Source: Deinococcus sp. Leaf326
GTDB taxonomy: Bacteria; Deinococcota; Deinococci; Deinococcales; Deinococcaceae
NCBI RefSeq assembly: GCF_001424185.1
Contig: NZ_LMOM01000002.1
Coordinates: 133 to 64,132, forward strand
Reading direction: 5' to 3'
Length of the DNA: 64,000 nt
The notes beneath the pieces were generated by a model. That model ran no database searches and was not told the DNA's origin. It saw only the letters and a list, made by a program, of their open reading frames with translations. Position 1 is the first letter of the stretch; each line of letters starts with the position of its first letter. A program made the translations under genes and the position numbers. Below, piece by piece: positions 13,591 to 20,974 of the stretch.

Positions 13591-14370
13591 ATGGACTATC
13601 TGGCAATCATCGAACACGACGGCGCTGCCCACGGTGGACTCGTTCCGGAGCTGAACGTCTCCGTGACCGGTAAGAGCCCGGAGCAGGTGCGCGAGCGCCT
13701 AGAGCAGGGTGCCGCCTTCGCCATCCACTACCTGGAGCTGGAGGGCCGGACCGTCCCCGCAGGCATCTTCCAGAGCTTTACCGATCTGCCCGCCGAACTT
13801 CAGGAGGCCTTCTCGGCCGAACAGGTCACCCGCATCACGCCGGCCCCCATCAACCCTGAGAGCGTGGCGATCAGTGAGGCCATCGACCGCAGCGGCCTGA
13901 CCGACACCGAGATCGCCCGGCGCATGGGCACCAGCCCGGCCGGTATCTCTCGCCTGAAGAATTTCTTTTACTGGAGCCACAACACGCAAACGCTGCGCAA
14001 GCTGAGCGAGGCCCTCGGAGTCCCCGTCACCAACTTTGACAAGAAAACCGCCCTTCAAGACCGCCTCCACGCCCTCTCGGAATCTGTCATCCCGCAAGAG
14101 GACCGCCAGCGCGCGGGTACGCTCAGCTACCACGGCCATCTCCGGGTGCAGCTCCGCGCCATCGCCAGCGACGGGACAGGCGTGAACTTCAGCAGCCGCG
14201 CTGATGATCTGAGCAGCCCGACCCCCCACAGTCCCGTGATTACGGTCCAGGGCACTGACGACCAGGGCCGCCCGGCGGCGCTGACCGGCCACGTCGACAC
14301 CTTGCAGTTTACGGCCGTGTATCTGGGCTTCGAGCCGAAGAAGAATCCGGCCCCCCATCCCCACCTCTGA
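13591..14370 (+). CDS. hicB: HicB-family antitoxin with HTH and C-terminal extension
   Basis: The 259-residue protein begins with the HicB partial RNase-H-like domain (Asp-Tyr-Leu-Ala-Ile-Ile-Glu-His-Asp, then Val-Pro-Glu-Leu; residues 1-70). A lambda-repressor-like HTH follows at about 98-150 (Leu-Thr-Asp-Thr-Glu-Ile-Ala-Arg-Arg-Met-Gly). About 100 further residues rich in beta-prone and Pro/Ser segments are not part of usual HicB proteins (about 110-150 residues). ATG 13591 has AAGGAG upstream. It should bind HicA and the palindrome at 13307-13326. The role of the extension is unknown. Confidence 0.8.
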   Translation: MDYLAIIEHDGAAHGGLVPELNVSVTGKSPEQVRERLEQGAAFAIHYLELEGRTVPAGIFQSFTDLPAELQEAFSAEQVTRITPAPINPESVAISEAIDRSGLTDTEIARRMGTSPAGISRLKNFFYWSHNTQTLRKLSEALGVPVTNFDKKTALQDRLHALSESVIPQEDRQRAGTLSYHGHLRVQLRAIASDGTGVNFSSRADDLSSPTPHSPVITVQGTDDQGRPAALTGHVDTLQFTAVYLGFEPKKNPAPHPHL

Positions 14371-14378
14371 CCCAAACG

Positions 14379-14424
14379 AAAAAAGCCCCACCCCGCCGAG
14401 GCCGAAGCCAGGGCAGGGTGGGGC
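14379..14424 (-). terminator. Terminator at the left end of the phage region
   Basis: The arms gccccacccc (14385-14394) and agggtggggc (14415-14424) pair at nine of ten positions, with six A (14379-14384) as U-run on the minus strand. It ends minus-strand transcription after 14485-14796 and may also stop hicAB readthrough. Confidence 0.65.
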
Positions 14425-14484
14425 AACTCGTTCAGGGCAACGCCGCACCGAACCGAGGGACACAGCATAAGCCTCGCCAGACAG

Positions 14485-14796
14485 TCAATTCAGAGAATGA
14501 CTCTGGTCACTCTGGTTCCTCTGCTCCTCCCACTCCAGATGGTCCAGCATGGTATCGAGCCGCAGCAGCACCTCAGCACGTCGACGTTCCAGAAAGGCCG
14601 GCGAGGAACCCGTGTCGTTCCAATATCGATCCATCACATGCCGAGCGGCGGCCCGAAGCTCATCACTCGTGACATGCGCAGCAAGGGCGGCCTTAGCGAT
14701 ACGCTCCAACCGCACCAGACCTTCAACGACCGCGAAGGAACCGAAGACCTCATAGTCCTGTAGCTCCGTTAAAGCCTCGAGGAATGGCCCATCCAT
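14485..14796 (-). CDS. Hypothetical protein, 103 residues
   Basis: The frame starts at ATG 14796, 49 bases downstream of the last lysis-region gene and on the same strand, and ends 61 bases before a terminator. The protein is largely helical and charged (Leu-Arg-Ala-Ala-Ala-Arg-His-Val-Met-Asp-Arg-Tyr-Trp; Arg-Arg-Arg-Ala-Glu-Val). It could be the last gene of the phage late operon or a host gene next to the attachment site; the sequence does not decide this. Confidence 0.5.
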   Translation of the reverse strand: MDGPFLEALTELQDYEVFGSFAVVEGLVRLERIAKAALAAHVTSDELRAAARHVMDRYWNDTGSSPAFLERRRAEVLLRLDTMLDHLEWEEQRNQSDQSHSLN

Positions 14797-14844
14797 ACCG
14801 GGGAATGCTGCCAGATTTCCAGGTCTGGTGCCTCTGGGTTTTTC

Positions 14845-15399
14845 TTAGGGCGTGGGCACCAGCTTCGGCGGCTTGATCACGGCCCGGTACAGATCCTCCA
14901 GGCCGCGCACCACGATCCCGTACACCACCGGCGCCAGCGGCCGCAGCCACACGGGCAGCCGGGGCACCACGTACCGGTTCCAGGCCACCCCGAACAGCAG
15001 CCCGACCAGGCGCTCAGCATTGCCGTCCTGCAGCAGCGGCGCCCCGGCCACCACCGCCTTCGAGACGATCCCCAGCAGCGTGGTGCCCAGCGCGCCCGCC
15101 TCGATCAGGGACAGCTTGCGGTCGGCCAGCGCCAGGCGGGTCTGCGCGAGGCCGTCCAGGATCAAGGGCCAGACCACGGCGCCGACCGCGAGCAGCTGCT
15201 CCTCGCTGATGGCCACGGTGGTGGGGAGGTAAACGGTCAGGGTTTGGGGAATGATGACGCTGCCCTCGCGGGGCGTGAACGGCTCGGGCTCGGCGATCCG
15301 ATAGGTCTCCTGGGTCGGGATGCGGAGGCTGCTGCCCGAGCGGCGGTAGGCGGCCAGCAGGGCGGCGTTCAGTTCGGCGATGGTCGTGGTCTGGGTCAT
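14845..15399 (-). CDS. Phage protein of unknown function, 184 residues
   Basis: ATG at 15399 has CAGGAGCC upstream; an open frame upstream to 15642 is not used because it crosses hairpins and the next gene. The protein has two moderately hydrophobic segments (Leu-Leu-Ala-Val-Gly-Ala-Val-Val-Trp-Pro-Leu-Ile and Leu-Val-Gly-Leu-Leu-Phe-Gly-Val-Ala-Trp) and a C-terminal amphipathic helix. Being the most distal gene of the lysis region, it may act at the membrane. No family is recognised. Confidence 0.55.
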   Translation of the reverse strand: MTQTTTIAELNAALLAAYRRSGSSLRIPTQETYRIAEPEPFTPREGSVIIPQTLTVYLPTTVAISEEQLLAVGAVVWPLILDGLAQTRLALADRKLSLIEAGALGTTLLGIVSKAVVAGAPLLQDGNAERLVGLLFGVAWNRYVVPRLPVWLRPLAPVVYGIVVRGLEDLYRAVIKPPKLVPTP

Positions 15400-15531
15400 G
15401 GCAGGCTCCTGGATGTGCAGCGGCCCCACCATCAGAGGCAGGGCCGGGAGAACGTGTCGACGAATCGGCCGAAGAGCGAACATGACCGACTCGACGTGTT
15501 GCCGCAGCGAACATGACGGGCCAACTGTGGC

Positions 15532-15584
15532 GAAATTGCAGCGAGAACACCGCAATTTCCAGGGCTGGAAGTGCCGTTCCAGCC
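15532..15584. other. Twin hairpins in the 188-bp gap between phage genes
   Basis: GAAATTGC (15532-15539) pairs with GCAATTTC (15552-15559), and GGCTGGAA (15563-15570) with TTCCAGCC (15577-15584), both perfectly. There is no T-run. They lie just after the stop at 15588 and may act as processing or weak termination signals. The rest of the gap holds two copies of agcgaacatgac and nothing else recognisable. Confidence 0.5.
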
Positions 15585-15587
15585 GGG

Positions 15588-16208
15588 CTAGACCCGCCCC
15601 GGCCCCGTGTCCAGTTCCGGTTCCGTGGCCGCTCCCAGCCACACCGGTGCTGGCCGCCCGAGCGGCACGTCCGGGAATACGCCCGTCATCCGGGCCAGAT
15701 CCGCCTCGCTGGCCGGGCGCAGCTCCTGCATGGGGGCCGGGGTGAGCTGTGGCGTGGTCTGCGCGGCCGCCTCGCTCACCACCCCCGGCCCGGGCGGCAG
15801 TGGCCCCGCCGACGCCCCCGCTGACGCCGCGCCCACCGTGGCCCCCAGCAGGCCGCCCAACCCCACCCAGGACGCCACCGTCTTCAGGCCGTCCCGCCCA
15901 ATGATGCTCATCAGCCCGGCCAGCAGCCCGAACGGCACCGCCCCCAGCCAGCCTTGCCCGAACGTTGCCCGCCCTGTGGTGGCGTGCAGCGCGAGACTGC
16001 CCCCCAGCCCCACCACGAAGGCCAGCACCCGCCAGGCATTCGGGGAGACCTCACGCACCTCCTGTTCGGCCGCCTTCGCCGCCGCCTGCTTCTGCTCGAC
16101 GCTGCGCTTCACGCTCGCCACCAGCCCGAACACGAACAGCCCCAGCAGCACCGGATTCCCCGCCACCGCCTGCAGCCAGGCCAGCGCGTCTCCATTCATC
16201 AGGTCCAT
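15588..16208 (-). CDS. Holin-like multi-span membrane protein
   Basis: The 206-residue protein has four likely membrane segments in the first 130 residues (around 19-34, 58-76, 86-103, 106-128) and a Pro/Ala-rich, soluble tail. A charged coiled stretch (Lys-Arg-Ser-Val-Glu-Gln-Lys-Gln) lies between the first two. It starts directly after the endolysin-like gene, a position typical of holins, which make the membrane pores that release endolysin. The length is larger than most holins, so another membrane role is possible. Confidence 0.5.
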   Translation of the reverse strand: MDLMNGDALAWLQAVAGNPVLLGLFVFGLVASVKRSVEQKQAAAKAAEQEVREVSPNAWRVLAFVVGLGGSLALHATTGRATFGQGWLGAVPFGLLAGLMSIIGRDGLKTVASWVGLGGLLGATVGAASAGASAGPLPPGPGVVSEAAAQTTPQLTPAPMQELRPASEADLARMTGVFPDVPLGRPAPVWLGAATEPELDTGPGRV

Positions 16209-16955
16209 TTATCTCAACTCCTTCGCCCGATCGGCGGGCACCTCGAACACCACCGGCTCCTGCCCGTCGAGCTGGATGCTCACGTAGCGCCCGGTCAGTG
16301 CCTTGTCGACGGTGGGGTAGCGGGTGGGATACCAGCCCTTGGGCAGCACCAGTTGCGGCCTGGGCGCGGGCACCACGATGCGGGTCTCGTCATGCAGCAT
16401 CTCGCTCGTGGGCGTGATCACCGTGGTGGGCGGCCCCAGCAGCTCGAGTGGCGTCAGGTACACGTGTGCCTTCAGGCCCAGCGGTAGCCTCGCCCCCTGC
16501 TGCTGTCGGCGGGCCGGAGCCCAGTCGCTGTTCTCCAGGACATGGAGCTTGCCGTTGATCACACCCGCGTTCATGGCTGTGTGGCCGTAGGCCTGGGGGA
16601 TTCGCTTGCCCTTGACCGTGATGTACGCCGTGTACGGCCAGTAGAAGATGTCCCCGAGCCGCGACTCGGCGAACGTCTTGACGAGGCCCAGCTTGCGGGC
16701 GGCCTGCTCGTAATCCGATGCCCAGCGGTCCACGCCCTGGCGAGCCTTGCGGAACTCGTGGGCCAGGAGGGCGACCTCCCAGGAGTTTTCCTTCAGGTTG
16801 AGACAGCCCTCGACCGTCTCGCGCTGGAGTTGCGCGCAACGGCCCCCGACCGTGATGGTGTCGGGCGACCACCGCTTGATGGGGTAGCCGTCCTTCACCC
16901 GCTCGATCCCGTAGGCCAGCCATTCGCGGGCCGTCTGTGGTGCAGCGATATTCAT
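16209..16955 (-). CDS. Probable phage endolysin (NlpC/P60- or CHAP-like)
   Basis: The first 150 residues follow a papain-like amidase layout: Gly-Gly-Arg-Cys-Ala at about 37-41 could supply the catalytic Cys, and Gly-Asp-Ile-Phe-Tyr-Trp followed by Ala-Tyr-Gly-His-Thr (His about 124) and Val-Leu-Glu-Asn-Ser could supply His and the polar residue. The C-terminal 90 residues may bind the cell wall. It sits between small membrane-protein genes, as expected for a lysis cassette. No signal peptide is seen, so export would depend on a holin. The fold is inferred from motifs only. Confidence 0.5.
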   Translation of the reverse strand: MNIAAPQTAREWLAYGIERVKDGYPIKRWSPDTITVGGRCAQLQRETVEGCLNLKENSWEVALLAHEFRKARQGVDRWASDYEQAARKLGLVKTFAESRLGDIFYWPYTAYITVKGKRIPQAYGHTAMNAGVINGKLHVLENSDWAPARRQQQGARLPLGLKAHVYLTPLELLGPPTTVITPTSEMLHDETRIVVPAPRPQLVLPKGWYPTRYPTVDKALTGRYVSIQLDGQEPVVFEVPADRAKELR

Positions 16956-17251
16956 GGGGTGTCCTCGTCTTCCGGTTCGTCCGGATCATTGGGCCACTTG
17001 CCAGGGTCGTAGCCGAGTTTCTCAGCCTCCCAGCGGGCGCGCTTGCACAGGTCCTGCCACTCCATCGCGTACTTCGCCCGCTCTCGCAGGCGCCTGTTCT
17101 CCTCCTGCAGGGCGCTGCGGATCTCCTTCTCCTGCCCGGTCACGCCCGTCAGCAGCCCCTTGAGGAACACCCCCACGGCGGCCAGAACACCCGTCCCGCC
17201 CAGCCACGTCGCGGCCGTGCTCAGGGCGTCCTTGGTCTGCTCATCCGCCAT
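16952..17251 (-). CDS. Small membrane protein with coiled coil (holin- or spanin-like)
   Basis: The 99-residue protein has one membrane segment (about residues 17-37, Gly-Gly-Thr-Gly-Val-Leu-Ala-Ala-Val-Gly-Val-Phe-Leu), then a charged coiled coil (Lys-Glu-Ile-Arg-Ser-Ala-Leu-Gln-Glu-Glu-Asn-Arg-Arg-Leu) and an acidic tail. It overlaps the endolysin-like gene by 4 bases (ATGA), so the two are coupled. One membrane span plus coiled coil fits phage lysis accessory proteins. Confidence 0.5.
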   Translation of the reverse strand: MADEQTKDALSTAATWLGGTGVLAAVGVFLKGLLTGVTGQEKEIRSALQEENRRLRERAKYAMEWQDLCKRARWEAEKLGYDPGKWPNDPDEPEDEDTP

Positions 17252-17756
17252 GACGGCCCACTTTCGGGACGGGCCGCTTCAGGACGTGCTCTCGAAACCA
17301 GGGCTGCGGTTCGAACCAGGCCCACAGCGCCCGCATCAGCAGCAGCCCTGACAGGGCGCCTGCACTGAAGTACAGGTTCACCGCGCTGATCGACCCCACC
17401 GCCTGCCAGAACAGCGCGGCGACGAAGTACAGGTACCCTGCACTGATGGTCGTGCTGAGGATGCCCCAGGGCACCCGGGGCGGCAGCAGCCAGAGGAGCA
17501 AGGCGATGCCCAACCCGATCAGGCCCCACCAGGTGAAGGGCACCACGTCGTCGAACGCGCTGTAACTGGTCAGGAGCAGCGGCGTGTTCGGCCGGTACAG
17601 CGCCGGCAGCGCGAACGACAGGTGCACCACGATCAGCACCATGCGCCCGAACCACGCCACGCCGTCCCAGAACTCCCCCCCCAGAGGAAGCCCGGCCCGC
17701 AGGGTGTACAGGGCGGCACGCTTGAGGCGCTCCGCGGCGGGTTTAAGGCGTGGCAT
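17241..17756 (-). CDS. Phage membrane protein, four spans
   Basis: ATG at 17756 lies inside the end of the previous gene (14-base overlap); longer frames upstream have no support. The 171-residue protein has about four hydrophobic helices (Met-Val-Leu-Ile-Val-Val-His-Leu, Leu-Ile-Gly-Leu-Gly-Ile-Ala-Leu-Leu-Leu-Trp, Gly-Tyr-Leu-Tyr-Phe-Val-Ala-Ala, Leu-Ser-Gly-Leu-Leu-Leu-Met) and positively charged ends. It may belong to the lysis cassette; no family is recognised. Confidence 0.5.
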   Translation of the reverse strand: MPRLKPAAERLKRAALYTLRAGLPLGGEFWDGVAWFGRMVLIVVHLSFALPALYRPNTPLLLTSYSAFDDVVPFTWWGLIGLGIALLLWLLPPRVPWGILSTTISAGYLYFVAALFWQAVGSISAVNLYFSAGALSGLLLMRALWAWFEPQPWFREHVLKRPVPKVGRHGG

Positions 17757-18153
17757 TGAGCACCTCCGCAGCCGTCCAGCGGCCGAGTGCCTGGGTCCGG
17801 GGATTCCAGGCCTGGGCGTCCCACCATTCCCAGCGCCAGGTGTAGACGGTCCAGAGTTCGTTCTTCGGGACGGTGGACGTCTTCCCGAAGTTCCAGGCGC
17901 CTTGGGCAGGCTTGATGGGCTGGTAGGGGGCACCATCGCGGCGGACGTTCTGGGTGCTGCTCTTGCGCACCCGCAGGACGGTGCCATCCGTGCAGCCGGG
18001 GCTCAGGCGCAGGACGGCCTTATAGGTGACGGCCCAGGTGTAATCCGGAATGACCTGGAGGCGGCACCCGGGCGGGCTAGTGGCGACGACGACGGCAGCG
18101 GCTGGGATGAGCAGGGCCACGCCGAGGAGCAGCAGGGCGGGGTGTCGTTTCAT
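17743..18153 (-). CDS. Exported phage protein, 136 residues
   Basis: ATG at 18153 has AAGGAA upstream and begins a signal peptide (Met-Lys-Arg-His-Pro-Ala-Leu-Leu-Leu-Leu-Gly-Val-Ala-Leu). Two cysteines in the mature part (Pro-Pro-Gly-Cys and Pro-Gly-Cys-Thr-Asp) could form a disulfide, and the C-terminus is Trp-rich (Trp-Arg-Trp-Glu-Trp-Trp). An exported cell-wall or surface role is likely. A gap of about 100 bases separates it from the tail genes. Confidence 0.5.
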   Translation of the reverse strand: MKRHPALLLLGVALLIPAAAVVVATSPPGCRLQVIPDYTWAVTYKAVLRLSPGCTDGTVLRVRKSSTQNVRRDGAPYQPIKPAQGAWNFGKTSTVPKNELWTVYTWRWEWWDAQAWNPRTQALGRWTAAEVLNATP

Positions 18154-18249
18154 GGCAGTTCCTTTCTGCCCGGCAGAAATGAAGACCGCCCCAGGCCGGG
18201 CGCTGGGGCGGGACAAAGAGCCGTGAGCTTATCTCTTTGGTGATTTCTC

Positions 18250-18447
18250 TCAGCTCTCGGCGGGGGCCTCGCTGGCCGGCGTCAACTCGACCACCTGGGG
18301 CGTGGCGGCCTGGGGCTGGATGGTGCCCGGGTCATCGCTCCAGCCGCAACCTCCAGTGATCGGGTCGCACAGCCAGTAGCCGGAGGGCTGCTTCGTGCAG
18401 CGTTCAGGGCAGAGGTCGCAGCGTCTAGGAAGGACTGGTCGTGGCAC
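18250..18447 (-). CDS. Small Cys-rich (zinc-finger-like) phage protein
   Basis: GTG at 18447 with GGAG ten bases upstream gives 65 residues and overlaps the upstream gene by 23 bases. Cys-Asp-Leu-Cys-Pro-Glu-Arg-Cys at 10-17 and later Cys residues around Trp-Leu-Cys-Asp and Gly-Gly-Cys-Gly-Trp form a probable zinc site; the tail is Pro/Ala/Glu-rich. Its place after the tail fibre region suggests a minor tail or chaperone role, not proven. Confidence 0.45.
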   Translation of the reverse strand: MPRPVLPRRCDLCPERCTKQPSGYWLCDPITGGCGWSDDPGTIQPQAATPQVVELTPASEAPAES

Positions 18448-18778
18448 GGTCTCGGATCTCCTGTTGGTAGGCGAGCAGGCTGGCGGCCTCCTCTTCGATT
18501 TCCTGGGCGGTCTGGGCCTTCCGCAGGGCCAGCGCGCGGGCGTGCAAGCTGTACCGTTCGGCCAGCTCCGCCCCGACCTCGTCCATCTCTGCCTGGTCCG
18601 CCGCCCGGGCCTGGGCAGCAGGTAGGGCGGCCTCCAGCTCCTCCGGTGTGGGCTGGGGGGTGTCCAGGGTCCAGGCAACGATCTGTGGACCATCGCCCAG
18701 GCCTTCGTCGCCCAGCACGTAGTCGCGCAGCGGGTCGGCCTGTGGGTATAGGTACCGGAGCACCACCGAGAGGCTCAC
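18425..18778 (-). CDS. Tail-fibre-region protein (XkdW-like), 117 residues
   Basis: The protein begins with a short compact part (Tyr-Leu-Tyr-Pro-Gln-Ala-Asp-Pro-Leu-Arg-Asp-Tyr-Val) and a Trp-Thr-Leu-Asp-Thr-Pro-Gln-Pro-Thr-Pro-Glu-Glu-Leu linker, then a long charged helix. This layout resembles XkdW/tail-assembly proteins encoded next to tail fibres. It overlaps the 356-residue tail gene by 4 bases. Confidence 0.5.
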   Translation of the reverse strand: MSLSVVLRYLYPQADPLRDYVLGDEGLGDGPQIVAWTLDTPQPTPEELEAALPAAQARAADQAEMDEVGAELAERYSLHARALALRKAQTAQEIEEEAASLLAYQQEIRDRATTSPS

Positions 18779-19845
18779 AGTCGCACCTGCCGCAGCATGA
18801 TGCTGGGGTTGGGGTTCGGGAGGACCAGGATGTCGTCGCCGCCCGCCGCGAGGGTATAGAGCGAGAAGTACACCCGGTCGCCGGAGTTGACTGGGATGCG
18901 CTGCATGATCGGCACCAGGTCTTCACCGGCAACCGGAAAGAACTTGCCGCCACTCACGCCCCCCAGGCCGGCACACTGGATGCCGACGTACACGGTGCCT
19001 GGCTTGCCCACCTGGAGGCGGATAAAGCCTTCGACCTGTACCTCCCAGCGGTGGCCCTCCTGCGCCGGCAGCAGGGTGGGAACGATGTAGGTGGGCGTCA
19101 TTTCGCCGTCCAGGCCTCGGGCAATCTTCCACGTCGTCGGCTCGAGGTTGACCACGAACGTTTCCCAGCCGTTGGTGCTGAGCGTGATGGGACTGTACCG
19201 CGCGTCCTCACTTGCCAGGGGCGTCAGGGTCCCGTCCAGCCGCTTGCGCACCAGCCGGGGCGGGTCGGTGCCGTTGTCCAGCAGCGCCGCCTGACCGGGC
19301 AGGAGTTGGTCGAGCGAGGTCACGACCGGGAAGTCCGAGGCATCCAGGGGGCCGTCCACGCTCTTGGGCATGTCGGCCCCCAGCGCCCAGCGCATCGCCG
19401 GGGCATAGTTGTTGGTGTTCGCCCCCACGAACTTCAGCGCGCCGCCCGCCACGGCCGCACCCGCCGGCAACGTATCCCGCTGCCCCACGTACACGTCGCC
19501 ATCAGCGGTGCGGGTCAGCCGGACGCGCAGGGTTTTACCGGTCCCCACCGTCACCGGCGCGCTCAAGCTCAGCTGGGCGCCTGCGACCAGGACCCCTGAC
19601 GCCACGACCACCCCATCTGTCAGGACCTCGATCTGCCGTCCCGCCATCTCCGGCGGCGACATCGTGAACTGATCGAAGACCAACGGGACGTTGACCAGAA
19701 AATCCCAGGTCTGCACGTTCGCGTCGAAGCCGCCGCTGTTGACCTGCCAGAACGCGAAGGTTTCCAGGGTTCGGGCGCGCACGTTGGACAGCCGGGGGCG
19801 GGTCGTCGGCGCAGCGGCCACCGGCTGCCTATTGATCGTGCCCAT
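18775..19845 (-). CDS. Phage tail tip or receptor-binding protein
   Basis: The 356-residue protein is beta-rich, with jelly-roll-like segments (Thr-Trp-Lys-Ile-Ala-Arg-Gly; His-Arg-Trp-Glu-Val-Gln-Val-Glu-Gly-Phe-Ile-Arg-Leu-Gln-Val) and ends in Ile-Met-Leu-Arg-Gln-Val-Arg-Leu. Distal tail genes immediately before the lysis cassette are usually receptor-binding proteins. It overlaps its neighbours on both sides. No specific family is recognised. Confidence 0.5.
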   Translation of the reverse strand: MGTINRQPVAAAPTTRPRLSNVRARTLETFAFWQVNSGGFDANVQTWDFLVNVPLVFDQFTMSPPEMAGRQIEVLTDGVVVASGVLVAGAQLSLSAPVTVGTGKTLRVRLTRTADGDVYVGQRDTLPAGAAVAGGALKFVGANTNNYAPAMRWALGADMPKSVDGPLDASDFPVVTSLDQLLPGQAALLDNGTDPPRLVRKRLDGTLTPLASEDARYSPITLSTNGWETFVVNLEPTTWKIARGLDGEMTPTYIVPTLLPAQEGHRWEVQVEGFIRLQVGKPGTVYVGIQCAGLGGVSGGKFFPVAGEDLVPIMQRIPVNSGDRVYFSLYTLAAGGDDILVLPNPNPSIMLRQVRL

Positions 19846-20288
19846 CAGCCCACCGTCCGGTATTCGATGTAGAGGGCGGCGTCACTGCTGCCGTCCCGGA
19901 TCAGACGGTAGGCGCTCAACTCGTCACCCCGGATCTCCTCGCTGTCGCCCACGCCCAGGGCCGGGGTGGTGGCCGAGGGGATGCCCTCGATACTGCGCCG
20001 CACCGCCCCCGAGACCACATGCACCGTCGCGGCGTTGGCCCCGGCGGGCACGGTCAGGGACGCGACCGTGCTGCCCACGGTCAGGGCCTCGGGCGGATAG
20101 GTCTGCGTGACGGTCGGCGCGCTGCCTCCATCTCCAGAGCTGCCCCCCGTCTCGTCCCTGACAATCACAATCGGCAGGGGATCATCGGACGTGACTGGCA
20201 CCGCCTTGGTCAGATCAGTCCGGCTCCGCGTGGTCAGCATCACGCTGCTGTAGTTGAAGAGGTTTGCCAGATCTCGGAGCAGATTCAT
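19845..20288 (-). CDS. Phage tail-associated protein, 147 residues
   Basis: ATG 20288 is favoured by GAGG at good spacing (GTG 20294 is too near it). The N-terminal third contains a short Leu-rich helix; the rest is beta-prone with a Gly/Ser linker (Gly-Gly-Ser-Ser-Gly-Asp-Gly-Gly). It stops one base inside the next start. The position indicates a tail-tip component. Confidence 0.5.
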   Translation of the reverse strand: MNLLRDLANLFNYSSVMLTTRSRTDLTKAVPVTSDDPLPIVIVRDETGGSSGDGGSAPTVTQTYPPEALTVGSTVASLTVPAGANAATVHVVSGAVRRSIEGIPSATTPALGVGDSEEIRGDELSAYRLIRDGSSDAALYIEYRTVG

Positions 20289-20360
20289 TGTCACCTCGCC
20301 CGGCCAGGAATGCGAGCGCCCCCACCGGACCGGGTCGATGGAGGCAGGAGTGGGGCAGGG

Positions 20361-20966
20361 TTACCAGCTCGCGGTTAGGGTCACGGGGGCGGGCGCATTG
20401 GTCCCGCTCAGCGTCACATACCAGCGCCCCGGCCCGAGGGGCACGCTCAGCGTCAGCGGGTCCTGCCCCGCACTTGCGAACGCCACCGGGTCTATCGTGG
20501 GCGGCCAGTTGGCCTCGACGGACATGTAGACGTCCGTGCTGCCCGTTACCGACAGCGCCAGCTCCGCCGCCGCTTCCAGCTCGACGCGGTAGATCGCCGG
20601 GGCGGTGACGGGGCTCGCCACTGGGGCGGTCAGGTTCACCGGGACGTCACTGAGTAGCTCGGGGTAAGGGCTGGGGCCGGTGTCACCGCCGGGCGTGGGC
20701 GGGGCCTCCACCGGGGCGAGGGCGCGCAGCGTGGTCAGCACGGGGCCGCTGTCGGTGCGGGTCAGCCGGAGCTGCTCGCCGGGAGCCAGGGTGTAGGGGT
20801 AGACCAGCTCGGCCCAGGTCACGCCGCTGTCGGCGCTCAGCTCGGCCGTGCCGGGGCCGTCCAGGCCCAGCAGCTGATACCCGCTCAGGCCGCCGCGTCC
20901 GGCCAGCACAGGCAGGACGAAGCCGCCCGTTGGCGTCACGTCGAGCAGGATGGGATTGGGGATCAT
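20361..20966 (-). CDS. Phage tail protein with PPC-like beta domain
   Basis: ATG has AAGGAGACAC upstream. The 201-residue protein ends in a domain (Tyr-Arg-Val-Glu-Leu-Glu-Ala-Ala-Ala-Glu-Leu-Ala-Leu-Ser-Val-Thr; Gly-Arg-Trp-Tyr-Val-Thr-Leu-Ser-Gly) similar in pattern to bacterial pre-peptidase C-terminal beta-sandwiches, which often bind surfaces. A Pro/Gly linker separates it from a small N-terminal domain. A minor tail or adhesion role is inferred. Confidence 0.45.
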   Translation of the reverse strand: MIPNPILLDVTPTGGFVLPVLAGRGGLSGYQLLGLDGPGTAELSADSGVTWAELVYPYTLAPGEQLRLTRTDSGPVLTTLRALAPVEAPPTPGGDTGPSPYPELLSDVPVNLTAPVASPVTAPAIYRVELEAAAELALSVTGSTDVYMSVEANWPPTIDPVAFASAGQDPLTLSVPLGPGRWYVTLSGTNAPAPVTLTASW

Positions 20967-20974
20967 GTGTCTCC

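Noticed and set aside
14797..14844. Left attachment site
   Set aside because: A CCAGA/TCTGG hairpin and T-run lie here, but without the right prophage end no direct repeat can be shown.
15475..15517. Pair of agcgaacatgac repeats resembling the end of the 55-bp leader element
   Set aside because: Only about 11 bases match, there is no upstream conserved block, and no plus-strand gene follows.
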